Shown here: piece after piece, positions 18,048-27,400 of the stretch
Position numbering within the stretch: the first letter of the stretch is position 1
Layout: each line of letters starts with the position of its first letter
Assembly: GCF_014596475.1 (NCBI RefSeq)
Contig: NZ_MECJ01000033.1
Location: 698,014-762,013 of the forward strand
Reading direction: 5' to 3'
Length of the DNA stretch: 64,000 nucleotides
Origin: Streptomyces sp. CBMA152
Lineage (GTDB): Bacteria; Actinomycetota; Actinomycetes; Streptomycetales; Streptomycetaceae
The notes under the pieces: generated by a model
What the model was told of the DNA's origin: nothing
What the model saw: only the letters and a program-made list of their open reading frames with translations
Databases searched by the model: none
Position numbers and translations under genes: made by a program

Positions 18048-18905
18048 CTACGCGTTCTTGAGCTCCTGGCGCTGGCGCCCCAAGCCCTCGACCTCCAGCT
18101 CGACCACATCCCCCGCCCGCAGATACGGCTTCGGCTCAGGCTGCCCCATGGCGACCCCCGCCGGGGTACCCGTGTTGATCACATCCCCCGGGTACAGCGT
18201 CATGAACTGGCTGACGTACCGCACCACTTCCGCGACCGGGAAGATCTGGTCGGCAGTGGACCCGTTCTGCTTCAGTTCGCCGTTGACCCACAGGCGAAGC
18301 GACAGCGCCTGCGGGTCCGGGACCTCGTCCCGGGTGACCAGCCAGGGGCCCAGCGGGTTGAACGTCTCGCAGTTCTTGCCCTTGTCCCACGTGCCACCGC
18401 GCTCGATCTGGAACTCGCGCTCGGACACGTCGTGCGAGACCGCGTACCCGGCGACGTACGCCAGCGGGTCCTCGTCGTCCCCGATGTAACGCGCCGTGCG
18501 CCCGATGACGATCGCGAGCTCGACCTCCCAGTCGGTCTTGACCGACTTCCGAGGCACCAGGACCGTGTCGCCGGGCCCGACGACCGTGTCCGCCGCCTTG
18601 AAGAAGACGACGGGCTCGCCCGGGATCGCCGCACCGGTCTCGGCCGCGTGGTCGTGGTAGTTCAGCCCGATGCACACGACCTTGCCGATCCGGGCGACCG
18701 GCGGCCCGACGCGCTCCCCCGCCGCGTCCAGCGCGGGCAGCACCCCGGTGTCCGCCGCGGCCCGTATCCGGTCCAGTGCGAACTCGTCGGAGAGCAGCTC
18801 ACCGTCGATGTCCGGCACGAGCCCGGACAGGTCCCGCAGGGTCCCGTCGGCGGCGAGCAGCGCGGGGCGCTCATTGCCCGCCGTGCCTACGCGCAGCAGC
18901 TTCAT
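18048..18905 (-). CDS. Fumarylacetoacetate hydrolase-family protein
   Basis: The 285-residue enzyme has motifs GLNYHDHAAETG, FFKAADTVVGP, DWEVELAIVIGR (metal-binding Glu), GYAVSHDVSEREFQ, and GDVINTGTPAGV. All are expected for acylpyruvate or 2-hydroxyhepta-2,4-diene-1,7-dioate type hydrolases/isomerases. The ATG at 18905 follows GGGAGA. A palindrome in the promoter suggests control by an IclR or GntR protein not encoded next door. The substrate is not predictable. Confidence 0.92.
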   Translation of the reverse strand: MKLLRVGTAGNERPALLAADGTLRDLSGLVPDIDGELLSDEFALDRIRAAADTGVLPALDAAGERVGPPVARIGKVVCIGLNYHDHAAETGAAIPGEPVVFFKAADTVVGPGDTVLVPRKSVKTDWEVELAIVIGRTARYIGDDEDPLAYVAGYAVSHDVSEREFQIERGGTWDKGKNCETFNPLGPWLVTRDEVPDPQALSLRLWVNGELKQNGSTADQIFPVAEVVRYVSQFMTLYPGDVINTGTPAGVAMGQPEPKPYLRAGDVVELEVEGLGRQRQELKNA

Positions 18906-18956
18906 GGTCTGTCTCCCTATGGTCGAGCGTGGCCCGGCCGATGGGTAGCGGCCATC

Positions 18957-18976
18957 GGAGGATCGTTCGATCCTCC
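18957..18976 (-). promoter_or_regulatory. Inverted-repeat operator upstream of the FAH gene
   Basis: GGAGGATCGTTCGATCCTCC has perfect 9-bp arms around TT and lies about 52 bp upstream of the FAH start, a usual repressor position. The cognate regulator is not adjacent. Confidence 0.65.
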
Positions 18977-19050
18977 AAGGTCGACGTCCACTCCGCAAGA
19001 CCCCGTTCACAAACTGGACCGTAACCAGGGAGGACCAGGCTGCGCCGTTT

Positions 19051-19812
19051 CTACGCCGGGCTGAGCGCGCCCGCGTCCCGCTCGGCGTCGGGCCGCGCGT
19101 CCCGGTAGAGGTACGCCCGCTCGACGGCCGACCACGTCGTGCTCGTGACCACGTACAGCGCGGCCGCGAGCGGCACGACCGCCACGGTTATCAGCGTGCC
19201 GAACGACATCAGCGGCATGAACTTCGTCATCGCCCCCAGCCCCGGCATGGCCTCCTGCTGGTCGGCCGGGACCATCGGCGTCGTCGCCATCTGCCGCTTC
19301 GTACGCCGGTAGTTGAAGGTCGCGACCCCGGCGACGAGCACGAAGAGGCCGAGGTAGACGAGACCCTGCCCGCCGACGACCCCGCCGTGCCCGAGCGCGT
19401 CCGCCCACCGGCCGCCGAGCGGGGCGGAGAGCAGGGTGTGGTCGAGCAGCGCGTTGGGCTCGCCGCCGATGCTGGTGCTGGAGAACAGGTGGTACAGCAG
19501 GAAGAACGCGGGCATCTGCAACAGGCTCGGCAGGCACCCGGAGAACGGCGAGACCTTCTCCTCGGCGTGCAGCTCCATGATCGCCTTCTGCAGGCTCTCG
19601 TTGTCCTTGCCGTGCTTCTTGCGCAGCTCGGCTATCCGCGGCTGGAGCGCGGCCCGCGCCTTCTGCCCCCGCGCCGCCTGCCGCGACAGCGGATGCACGG
19701 CGAGCCGTACGAGCATGGTGAACAGCACGATCGCGGCGGCGGCCGCGGCGCCGTGGAAGAGCGGCTGGACGAGGTCGGCGAGGTGCCCGACCAGGGTGGC
19801 GAAAACGGACAT
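19051..19812 (-). CDS. YidC/Oxa1-family membrane insertase, second copy type
   Basis: The 253-residue protein has five membrane helices and the YidC-core features: an Arg in VRLAVHP, LQPRIAELRKKHG in the first cytoplasmic loop, and the SGCLPSLLQMP segment. It lacks the long N-terminus and basic tail of the housekeeping YidC. The start follows GGAGG. A DUF6412 gene sits upstream on the same strand. Such shorter paralogues in Streptomyces may insert a restricted set of proteins. Confidence 0.92.
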   Translation of the reverse strand: MSVFATLVGHLADLVQPLFHGAAAAAAIVLFTMLVRLAVHPLSRQAARGQKARAALQPRIAELRKKHGKDNESLQKAIMELHAEEKVSPFSGCLPSLLQMPAFFLLYHLFSSTSIGGEPNALLDHTLLSAPLGGRWADALGHGGVVGGQGLVYLGLFVLVAGVATFNYRRTKRQMATTPMVPADQQEAMPGLGAMTKFMPLMSFGTLITVAVVPLAAALYVVTSTTWSAVERAYLYRDARPDAERDAGALSPA

Positions 19813-19935
19813 GGAAAGCCTCCGGAGTCACTTCTGAGTCACATAGCGACGGCGTGACGGACCGGCAGAGGGCGGCAAGGGTCGGCAGAGACCCCCACGT
19901 ACACACAGGGGTTGTCGACAGGAAGAAGCGGAGCC

Positions 19936-20283
19936 CTACGCGGCCGTCGGCGCGAGGCGGCCGGGGGCTCGGGGCCGCGGTCGTCCGGAGGCATCGGGGT
20001 CACGCTGCGGAAGGAAGGCGGTGCGCCGCTCCCGGTCACGTATCGCGGTACGTATACGCGTACGCGCCACCCTGGGCACCGCGCGGGACGCGAGCGTCGC
20101 GCAGGCGGCGAGGGCGGAGCCGGCCGCGGCGGTGGCGGCCAGGGCGACGGCCCCGGACAGCGTGCCGCCGCCGATGAGCAGGACCTCGACGAGGAGGAAG
20201 AGGAGCAGGCTGAAGGTGAGGCGGACCGACGGGAGGGAGGGCAGGCGCAGGGCGGGCCGCGCGAAACGCGTCGTGCCGGTCAT
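19936..20283 (-). CDS. DUF6412 small membrane protein
   Basis: The 115-residue protein has two adjacent hydrophobic helices (about 24-45 and 47-66) and a basic C-terminal tail with RDRERRTAFLPQRDPDA, typical of DUF6412. GGGGG lies upstream of the ATG. It precedes the yidC paralogue by about 120 bp on the same strand. I infer the insertase and this protein act together. No function is established. Confidence 0.8.
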   Translation of the reverse strand: MTGTTRFARPALRLPSLPSVRLTFSLLLFLLVEVLLIGGGTLSGAVALAATAAAGSALAACATLASRAVPRVARTRIRTAIRDRERRTAFLPQRDPDASGRPRPRAPGRLAPTAA

Positions 20284-20407
20284 GCTTACCCCCCTCGTTT
20301 TCGCGCTGCCCGAGCAAGTGTTGCCCGAGCATCTGTCCGACTCCTGACTCTTCTGCCGTTATACACGACGGGTCGGACAACGGGTCCGGACGGTCAGACG
20401 GGCTCGG

Positions 20408-20938
20408 TCACGTGCGCTCGGCCTCAAGCGGCTGGAGCAGGAGCCGGGGTGCCAGCAGCGCACGGCTGACCCAGTCCTCGGGGTCGGGGTTGAGCCCGGG
20501 CCCCGGCCGCATCTCCACGTCCCGCGGCGCCACCGCGACCCCGCACGCCGGGCACTCCCCGTACGCGCCGAGCTCCGTACCGCACCCCACGTGATGGAAG
20601 CTGCGCATCTGCACGGCGCCGGGGATGTTCTGGCGCCCCCAGAGCCCGAGCGAGCGCAGCACGGGCCACAGGGCGAGGGCGCGCTCGGTCGGGACGTACT
20701 CGTCGCGCGGCGGCGACTCCTGGTACCGGCGCTTCTCCAGGACCCCGGCGTCCAGAAGCGTCTGGAGGCGCGCGGCAAGCACCGCGCGCGGGATGCGCAG
20801 ATGGACGAGGAAGTCGTTGTACCTGCGTACGCCGTACAGCGCGTCCCGTACGACCAGCAGCGTCCAGCGCTCGCCGACGATCTCCAGCGCGCTGGCGATG
20901 GAGCACTCCTGGGCGACGTAGTCCTTGCCGAGAGCCAT
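20408..20938 (-). CDS. HxlR-family transcriptional regulator
   Basis: The 176-residue protein has a winged-helix core of about 110 residues beginning CSIASALEIVGERWTLLVVRD, the diagnostic HxlR start, with the wing at VPTERALALWPVL. A C-terminal extension holds four Cys (CGTELGAYGECPAC plus a lone early Cys at residue 13), possibly a zinc or redox site. It is divergent from an MFS exporter, with twin palindromes between, so it probably represses or activates that exporter. Confidence 0.92.
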   Translation of the reverse strand: MALGKDYVAQECSIASALEIVGERWTLLVVRDALYGVRRYNDFLVHLRIPRAVLAARLQTLLDAGVLEKRRYQESPPRDEYVPTERALALWPVLRSLGLWGRQNIPGAVQMRSFHHVGCGTELGAYGECPACGVAVAPRDVEMRPGPGLNPDPEDWVSRALLAPRLLLQPLEAERT

Positions 20939-20958
20939 GGAGCCAGTCTAGCGGAGTG

Positions 20959-21019
20959 GGTTCAATGAACGAACCGACCGTGCTAGGATCACCCACGCAC
21001 GCAAGTTCATTGATTGAAC
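20959..21019 (+). promoter_or_regulatory. Twin GTTCA-N-TGAAC palindromes between hxlR-like and MFS genes
   Basis: GGTTCAATGAACGAACC at 20959 and GTTCATTGATTGAAC at 21005 share GTTCA/TGAAC arms about 45 bp apart. A likely -10 (TAGGAT, 20985) lies between, so a bound HxlR dimer pair would control the exporter promoter. Confidence 0.7.
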
Positions 21020-21048
21020 CTACGGATACGCCTGGAGTCCAAGAGCTC

Positions 21049-22437
21049 ATGACCGGCGAGACAGTGCACATACCGACCGAGACGGCGACGGCGTCGCGGA
21101 CCGACGCTCCCCCGAAGGGGGCGGGCGCGACCCTCGCCGCGACCAGCGCCGCCACCGCCGTCGCGCTGATGAACTACACCGCCCCGATGCTCACGCTCCC
21201 CGGCATGACCGCGTCGTTCGGCACCCCGGTCTCCGCCCAGGCCTGGCTCCTCAACGGCACCCCGCTGGGCCTGGCCGCGCTGCTCCTGGTCGCGGGCAGC
21301 CTGGCCGACGACTACGGGCGGCGCCGGATCTTCCTCGCCGGAACGTTTGCTCTGGGCATCACGATCGCGCTCGGCGCCGTCGCGCCCACGACCCTGACGT
21401 TCACGCTCGCCCGGGTCGCCCAGGGCGCGGCGAGCGCGGCGATCCTGGCGAGCAGCCTCGGCCTCCTGGTCGCCGCGTTCCCGGCCGGGGCCGCGCGGAT
21501 CCGGGCGACGGGGGTGTGGGGCGCGTTCGTCAGCGGCGGCATCGCGGTCGGCCCGCTGCTCGCGGGCGGCCTGGCGACGGTGAACTGGCGCCTGGCGTAC
21601 GCGGTCCTCGCCGTGGCGGCCCTGCTCGCCTTCGCGGCCGCCACGCGCGCGTTGACCGAGTCCCGCGCGCCTCGCGCGGGCGGGCGCCCCGACTGGGCGG
21701 GCGCGCTGACCCTCGCGCTCGCGTTCACCGCCCTCATCGGCGCACTGACGCTGGGCCGCGACGGCTGGCTGCGCGCGCCCGTCGGCGTACTCCTCGCGGC
21801 GGCGGTACTGCTCACGGTCGCCTTCGCGCGCGTGGAGCGCCGCGCGGCCACCCCGACGATCGACCTCGCGCTCTTCCGCCGCCCGGTGTTCCTGGCGTCG
21901 TCGGCGGCGGCGCTGTTCACCGGCCTGTCGGTGATCGGCCTGTTCAGCTGCCTGCCGAACCTGCTCCACCAGATACGCGGTACGTCCCCGATGTCGGCGG
22001 CGTGGCTGTTCGTGCTCTGGTCGGGCCTCGCGTTCGTGGTTGCGTTGCAGGCCAGGCGCCTGGCGGGCCGGGTCGCCGCGCGCCACCAGCTGGCGATCGG
22101 TTTCGCGCTGCACGCGGTGGGCGTCCTGGCGATGCTGGGCGCGGTGCACCCGGTGGGCGGCACGCAGTGGCGCCTGGTGCCCGGCCTGGTGGTGGGCGGC
22201 GTCGGCAGCGGCCTGCTGAACGCGGCGCTGCCCCGCCTGGCCGTCGAGTCCGTACCGGCCGACCGCGCGGCGATGGGGTCGGGCGCCAACAACACGGCCC
22301 GGTACATCGGTTCGTCGGCCGGGGTCACCCTGACGATCGCGGTGGCCCCGTCCGGGGTGAACGCGGCGCTGTGGGTGTCGGCGGGGCTGGCGGTCCCGGG
22401 AGCGGTGCTCGCACTGGTGCTGCGCGAGCGCGCGTGA
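21049..22437 (+). CDS. MFS transporter, 14-helix drug exporter type
   Basis: The 462-residue membrane protein has a DHA-type motif A (LADDYGRRRIF) and motif C-like GPLLAGGLATVNWRLAY. The ATG at 21049 has GGAG upstream. An earlier ATG at 20956 would place coding sequence across the operators and is unlikely. Control by the divergent HxlR protein is probable. Exporters of this type carry drugs or metabolites. The substrate is unknown. Confidence 0.92.
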   Translation: MTGETVHIPTETATASRTDAPPKGAGATLAATSAATAVALMNYTAPMLTLPGMTASFGTPVSAQAWLLNGTPLGLAALLLVAGSLADDYGRRRIFLAGTFALGITIALGAVAPTTLTFTLARVAQGAASAAILASSLGLLVAAFPAGAARIRATGVWGAFVSGGIAVGPLLAGGLATVNWRLAYAVLAVAALLAFAAATRALTESRAPRAGGRPDWAGALTLALAFTALIGALTLGRDGWLRAPVGVLLAAAVLLTVAFARVERRAATPTIDLALFRRPVFLASSAAALFTGLSVIGLFSCLPNLLHQIRGTSPMSAAWLFVLWSGLAFVVALQARRLAGRVAARHQLAIGFALHAVGVLAMLGAVHPVGGTQWRLVPGLVVGGVGSGLLNAALPRLAVESVPADRAAMGSGANNTARYIGSSAGVTLTIAVAPSGVNAALWVSAGLAVPGAVLALVLRERA

Positions 22438-22440
22438 AGG

Positions 22441-23322
22441 TCAGCGGGGGCGCTCCGAGGCGAGCTTCCCCCACACCGCGAGCCGGTACCTGGAGGTGAA
22501 CTCCGGGGTGCAGGTGGTGAGCGTGACGTAGTACCCGGCCCTGCTGTATCCGTACTCCGTACGGAAATTGCTGCGCGGGACGGGAGCGATAACACCACTG
22601 TCGCCGGCGGACGTCTGATTGAGCGAACTGTCCACCAGATAGGTGAAAACGGCGGTCCGCGTCTCGACGACGACGCGGTCGCCCGGCCGCAGCCGGTTGA
22701 TGTACCGGAAGGGCTCGCCGTGCGTGTTGCGATGCCCGGCAAGCGCGAAGTTCCCGGCCTGGCCGGGCTGGGCGGTGCCGGGGTAGTGCCCCACGTACCC
22801 CTTGTCGAGCACTCCGTGCTTGCTGATCCCCTCGGCGATCGGGGCGGTGATGCCGAGGGAGGGGATACGGAGCACGGCGTACGCCTGGTCGCCCTGGGGG
22901 CGGTCGTCGGGGGCGGGCTTGCCGGTGGCGGAGGCGGGCGACCCGGCGGTGCGGGGTGAGGGAGCCGGTGGGACCGGGGCGTGGGCCGTTGGCTGCCGAC
23001 CCCACTCCCGCTCCAGCGTGTGCACGGTCTGCCGCGCCTCGGCCCGCGCCTCCCGGTTGGTCCACCACAGCTGATGGGCGACGAGCAGGAGGATCACGAC
23101 CCCGAGGGTGACGGCGAGCTCGGCACCGCTCCAGAGGGCGCGGGCGAGGAGGCGGGGGCGCGGGCCCGATGCCGGGGGCACGCGCGCGGGGCGCGCGGCT
23201 GGACGTACGTACGCGTCATGCCGACACAAGGGCAACCGCCGAGAGCGCCCGCGCCCATGCACCACCACAGGTACCGGCGAGGGCTTCGGCATCCGCTTCC
23301 GCACCCAGATCGACGTCCGCAC
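22441..23322 (-). CDS. Class E sortase
   Basis: The protein is up to 293 residues, with a basic cytoplasmic N-terminus, one membrane helix (AELAVTLGVVILLLVAHQLW), a linker, and the sortase domain. The catalytic His lies in ALAGHRNTHG and the Cys in TLTTCTPEF, with Arg in TSRYRL. These match class E, which recognises LAxTG. A protein with that motif is encoded about 8 kb away. The true start is uncertain because no strong ribosome site is visible. The start given is the longest frame and probably includes extra residues. Confidence 0.88.
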   Translation of the reverse strand: MRTSIWVRKRMPKPSPVPVVVHGRGRSRRLPLCRHDAYVRPAARPARVPPASGPRPRLLARALWSGAELAVTLGVVILLLVAHQLWWTNREARAEARQTVHTLEREWGRQPTAHAPVPPAPSPRTAGSPASATGKPAPDDRPQGDQAYAVLRIPSLGITAPIAEGISKHGVLDKGYVGHYPGTAQPGQAGNFALAGHRNTHGEPFRYINRLRPGDRVVVETRTAVFTYLVDSSLNQTSAGDSGVIAPVPRSNFRTEYGYSRAGYYVTLTTCTPEFTSRYRLAVWGKLASERPR

Positions 23323-23408
23323 GCGCGCACCATAAGGGCTGCCCCGTCAACTCACCAGGGCCGGAACACCCCTCCGCCGGGACCCCGCACAGCAGTACGG
23401 TGTCCCTC

Positions 23409-24416
23409 ATGCGCCCCGACACGCCTGCCGATCACACCACCGAAGCCGAGCGTCTGCTGCGCACCGCGACGCAGTACCCGGAGGACCACGAACCGCTGCT
23501 CCTCCAGGCCGCGGCCCATCTGGAACTCGCCGGCGACCGCGAGCGTGCCACCACGCTCTACGACCGCCTGCTGGCATCCGAGCCGGAGCACCCCACCCTG
23601 ATCAAGGCGTTCAAGGCCGCCAACCTCTGGGAGTACGGGCACGAGGCCGAGGCGCGCGCGATGATCGAGGGCATCCGCATCGCGGCCCCCCGGGACCCGG
23701 CGCCGTGGGAGATCATCGCGGAGACGCTGGAGACCCACGACGAGCTCGACGCGGCCCACACCGTCCTGACAACGGCACTGACCCTCTTCGTCCCGACGGC
23801 CGACGCGTCGACGGAAATCCCGTACCCCACCCAGTCGTTGCTGACGGCCCGCCACCGCGTACGCCGCCTCCTCGCCCTGGACCACGACACCTGGGACGAG
23901 CTCGCGGACCGCCTGCACCGCGCCGAGATCACCCTGGACGAACTCCACGACCCCAAGCGCCTGTGGTCCCTGGGCTCGAACGACCCGGCGGAGCTGAAGG
24001 CGGAACTGGCCCGCCTGCGCACGGAGTTGGGCTCCTACCGCGCGGCCCTCTCCCGCCCGTTCCCGGTAGCGGTCCTGCACTGGCCGGAGCCAGAACTGAC
24101 GGAACTCCTCACGGCGTACCCGGAGCTCCAGTCCGAATACCCCACCCACGCGGCCCACTTGCTGGACATCGAGGCATCGCTGCGCGAGCTGTCAGCAACG
24201 GGCACGGCGAACCTGGGCATCGTGACAGGCACGGTCCCGTCCTACGAGGCCTTCGCAGCCTCAGAATCCTCCTCCCCCTCCAACGCGGACCTCCTCCCCC
24301 AGTACGCCACAACGCTGGCGGCCCGGGGGCGCGCGGTGGCTTGGCCGCCTCGGCGGGGGGCGGATTGCTGGTGCGGGTCCGGGGTGGCTTATGGGGAGTG
24401 CCACGGGGCGATGTGA
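23409..24416 (+). CDS. TPR-like protein with C-terminal SEC-C zinc motif
   Basis: The 335-residue protein has helical repeat-like segments over the first 130 residues (EPLLLQAAAHLELAGDRERA and similar), a middle region of unknown fold, and the SEC-C zinc motif CWCGSGVAYGECHG at the end. The ATG at 23409 starts the repeat region, and longer frames upstream are not plausible. SEC-C motifs bind zinc and often mediate contact with ribosome, chaperone or nucleic acid systems. The role here is unknown. It precedes the large helicase gene on the same strand by about 80 bp. Confidence 0.83.
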   Translation: MRPDTPADHTTEAERLLRTATQYPEDHEPLLLQAAAHLELAGDRERATTLYDRLLASEPEHPTLIKAFKAANLWEYGHEAEARAMIEGIRIAAPRDPAPWEIIAETLETHDELDAAHTVLTTALTLFVPTADASTEIPYPTQSLLTARHRVRRLLALDHDTWDELADRLHRAEITLDELHDPKRLWSLGSNDPAELKAELARLRTELGSYRAALSRPFPVAVLHWPEPELTELLTAYPELQSEYPTHAAHLLDIEASLRELSATGTANLGIVTGTVPSYEAFAASESSSPSNADLLPQYATTLAARGRAVAWPPRRGADCWCGSGVAYGECHGAM

Positions 24417-24498
24417 CGCCGCTGTCGGGGTTGTCAGTGGCCTTTGTTAAAACTGAGTCGCAACGGAATCGAATGACCCAGCGACCCAGGGAGAGGCC

Positions 24499-27400
24499 GT
24501 GGCGGACTCGGGGGATTTCACGCAGCCGATCACCGGCGTGTACGAGAAGCTGATCACGCAGCAGGTGCAGGAGCAGATCGACAGCCTCACCAGCGACGGA
24601 TGGAAGGCCGTCGACGCCGAGGTCAGCCAGGAGTCCTCGCCCCATGTGCTCGCGCGGTTCGTCGCCGCGGCCGTGCAGCGGAAGTTGCGGGAGCTTCCGC
24701 AGGACAGGCAGGTAGCCGCGGCCAACCACATCATGGCGTCGTTCTCCTCATTCGCCGCCGAAGGGCCCTCGCAGCCGGATGCCGTATCCCCCAAGGATGC
24801 GGCATCGGCGCAGCCGAACACGGACCCCGAGGACGTCATCGTCGACGGCCCGCGCCAGCTGCTGGCCCTCGCCGAGCAGGAGGCGCCGGGTGTGTACGCG
24901 ATGCGCCCGCTCACCCCGCTCTCCGAGACGGCTCTCATCACCAATGCGCCCGAAGACCCGAGCCTCGGCAGCGAGTTGCGGGCCGAGCTGGCCACGGCGG
25001 ATCGCGTCGACCTGCTCTGCGCCTTCGTGAAGTGGTACGGACTTCGCGTCCTGGAGGACTCGCTGCGCGCCGCCAAGGAGCGCGGCGTACCCATCCGGGT
25101 CATCACGACGACCTATATGGGCGCCACCGACCGGCACGCCCTTGACCGGCTGGTGCGGGAGTTCGGCGCCGAGGTCCGGATCAACTACGAGATCCGCTCC
25201 ACCCGGCTGCACGCCAAGGCGTGGCTGTTCAGACGCAACACCGGCTTCGACACCGCGTACGTCGGCAGCTCCAACCTCTCCAAGGCCGCGCTCCTCGACG
25301 GCCTGGAGTGGAACGTACGACTGTCCTCGGTCGCCACCCGTGACGTCCTCAACAAGTTCGAGTCCACCTTCGACGCGTACTGGAGCAGCAGCGCGTTCGA
25401 GCCGTACGACCCGGATGCGGATGCTGCACGCTTGGACGAGGCGCTTGGTCTGGCGGGCGGCACCACCAGCTCAGGTGAGACGCGGATCAGCCTCTCCGGG
25501 CTCGAAGTGCGCCCCTTCGCGCATCAGCGCGACATGCTGGAGCGGCTCACCATCGAGCGGGAGGTCCACGACCGGCACCGCAATCTGCTGGTGGCCGCGA
25601 CCGGCACCGGCAAGACCGTCATGGCCGCACTGGACTACCGCGATCTGCTCCGCACCACGGGCAAGGACCTGCGACTGCTCTTCGTGGCGCACCGCAAGGA
25701 GATCCTCAAGCAGGCTCGGCGCACCTACCGCGAGGTCCTCGACGACGCTTCATTCGGGGAGCTCCTGCACAACGGGGAGCAGCCGAGCGAGTGGAAGCAC
25801 GTCTTCGCCAGCGTCCAGTCGCTCACCGAGCAGCGCCTCGCACTGTTGAACCCGGCCCATTTCGACGTCATCGTCATCGACGAGTTCCACCATGCGACGG
25901 CGAACACCTACCGGCAGGTGATCGACCACTTCGCACCCGCGGAACTGCTCGGCCTGACGGCCACGCCCGAGCGTATGGACGGGCTGAACGTCCAGGACGA
26001 ATTCTTCGACGGCCGTATCGCCGCCGAAATGCGCCTGTGGGAGGCGTTGGACAACGATCTGCTGTGCCCGTTCCACTACTTCGGCATTCCGGACGGCACC
26101 GACCTCAAGCAGCTCAGCTGGCAGAAGGGCTCGTACGACGTTGCCGAGCTGGGTGACGTCTACACCGGCAACCATGCTCGGGCCCGGCTGGTCGTGAAGG
26201 CCATACAGCAGAAGATCTCCCACCCGGAGTCCATGCGTGCGCTCGGATTCTGCGTGACCAAGGCGCACGCCCGCTTCATGGCCGGTTTCTTCCGCGATGC
26301 GGGCATCAAAGCCATCGCCCTCGACAGTGACTCGACCCCCTCCGAGCGGGACTCCGCGCTGGCCGCTCTGCGCAATGGCCCCCTCCAAGTCATCTTCTCG
26401 GTCGACCTGTTCAACGAAGGGCTCGACATCCCGGATGTCGACACCCTGCTGCTCCTGCGGCCGACGAACAGTGCGACGGTCTTCCTCCAGCAACTGGGCC
26501 GCGGCCTGCGCCGCACCCCGAACAAGCCAGTCCTGACCGTCCTCGACTTCATCGGTGAGCACCGCGCCGAATTCCGCTTCGAGGAGCAGTTCCGCGCCCT
26601 GACGAGCCTGTCGCGCAACCGACTGGTCGACAACCTGGAGCGCGACTTCCCGCAGCTCCCTTCCGGCTGCCAGATCATGCTTGAAGGCGTCGCCAAGGAC
26701 ATCGTCCTGGACAACGTCCGTACGCAGCTCAAGGCGGGTATCAAGGTCCTCGCCTCCGAGGTGAAGGACTTCGCCGAGCTGGGCCTGTCGGGCTATCTCA
26801 CCGAGAGCCGCCGAGAAATCAAGGAGCTGTACAAGGGCTCCAACTCCTGGACGCGGATACTGCGTTACGCGAATCTCATCCCGGAGGACGCACCGCCCGG
26901 CGAGGAGCAACTCCTCAAGCGCGTCCACGCGTTCCTGCACGCAGACGACCGCGAGCGCGTGGAGGCGTACACCCAGTTGCTGGAAGACGACGCGCCCGCG
27001 TACGTCGAGCTGGACGTCAAGCACCAGGGCTATGCCCGCATGCTCTTCTTCAACCTGTGGGACAAGGCGGGCGGATTCTCCAGCTACCAGGAGGGGTTCG
27101 ACTCGCTCCGCGAGCAGGTCGCGCTGCGCAGTGAACTCCGCCAGGTGCTGGCGCACATCCACGAGCGCACGGACCACCTGCCGCTCGACCTGACGGGTCC
27201 CCACCACGGGCTCCCCCTGAAGATCCATAGCTCGTACAACCGCTCGGAGATCCTGGCCGCCCTCGGCGTGGCCAAACTCGGCGGACAAATGCCGGGCTCG
27301 TTCGCGCAAGGCGTGGCATGGGTGGACGCCCTCAAGACGGACGCCCTGCTGATCACACTGGAGAAGAACGAGAAGGACTTCTCCCCGTCGATCCGGTACA

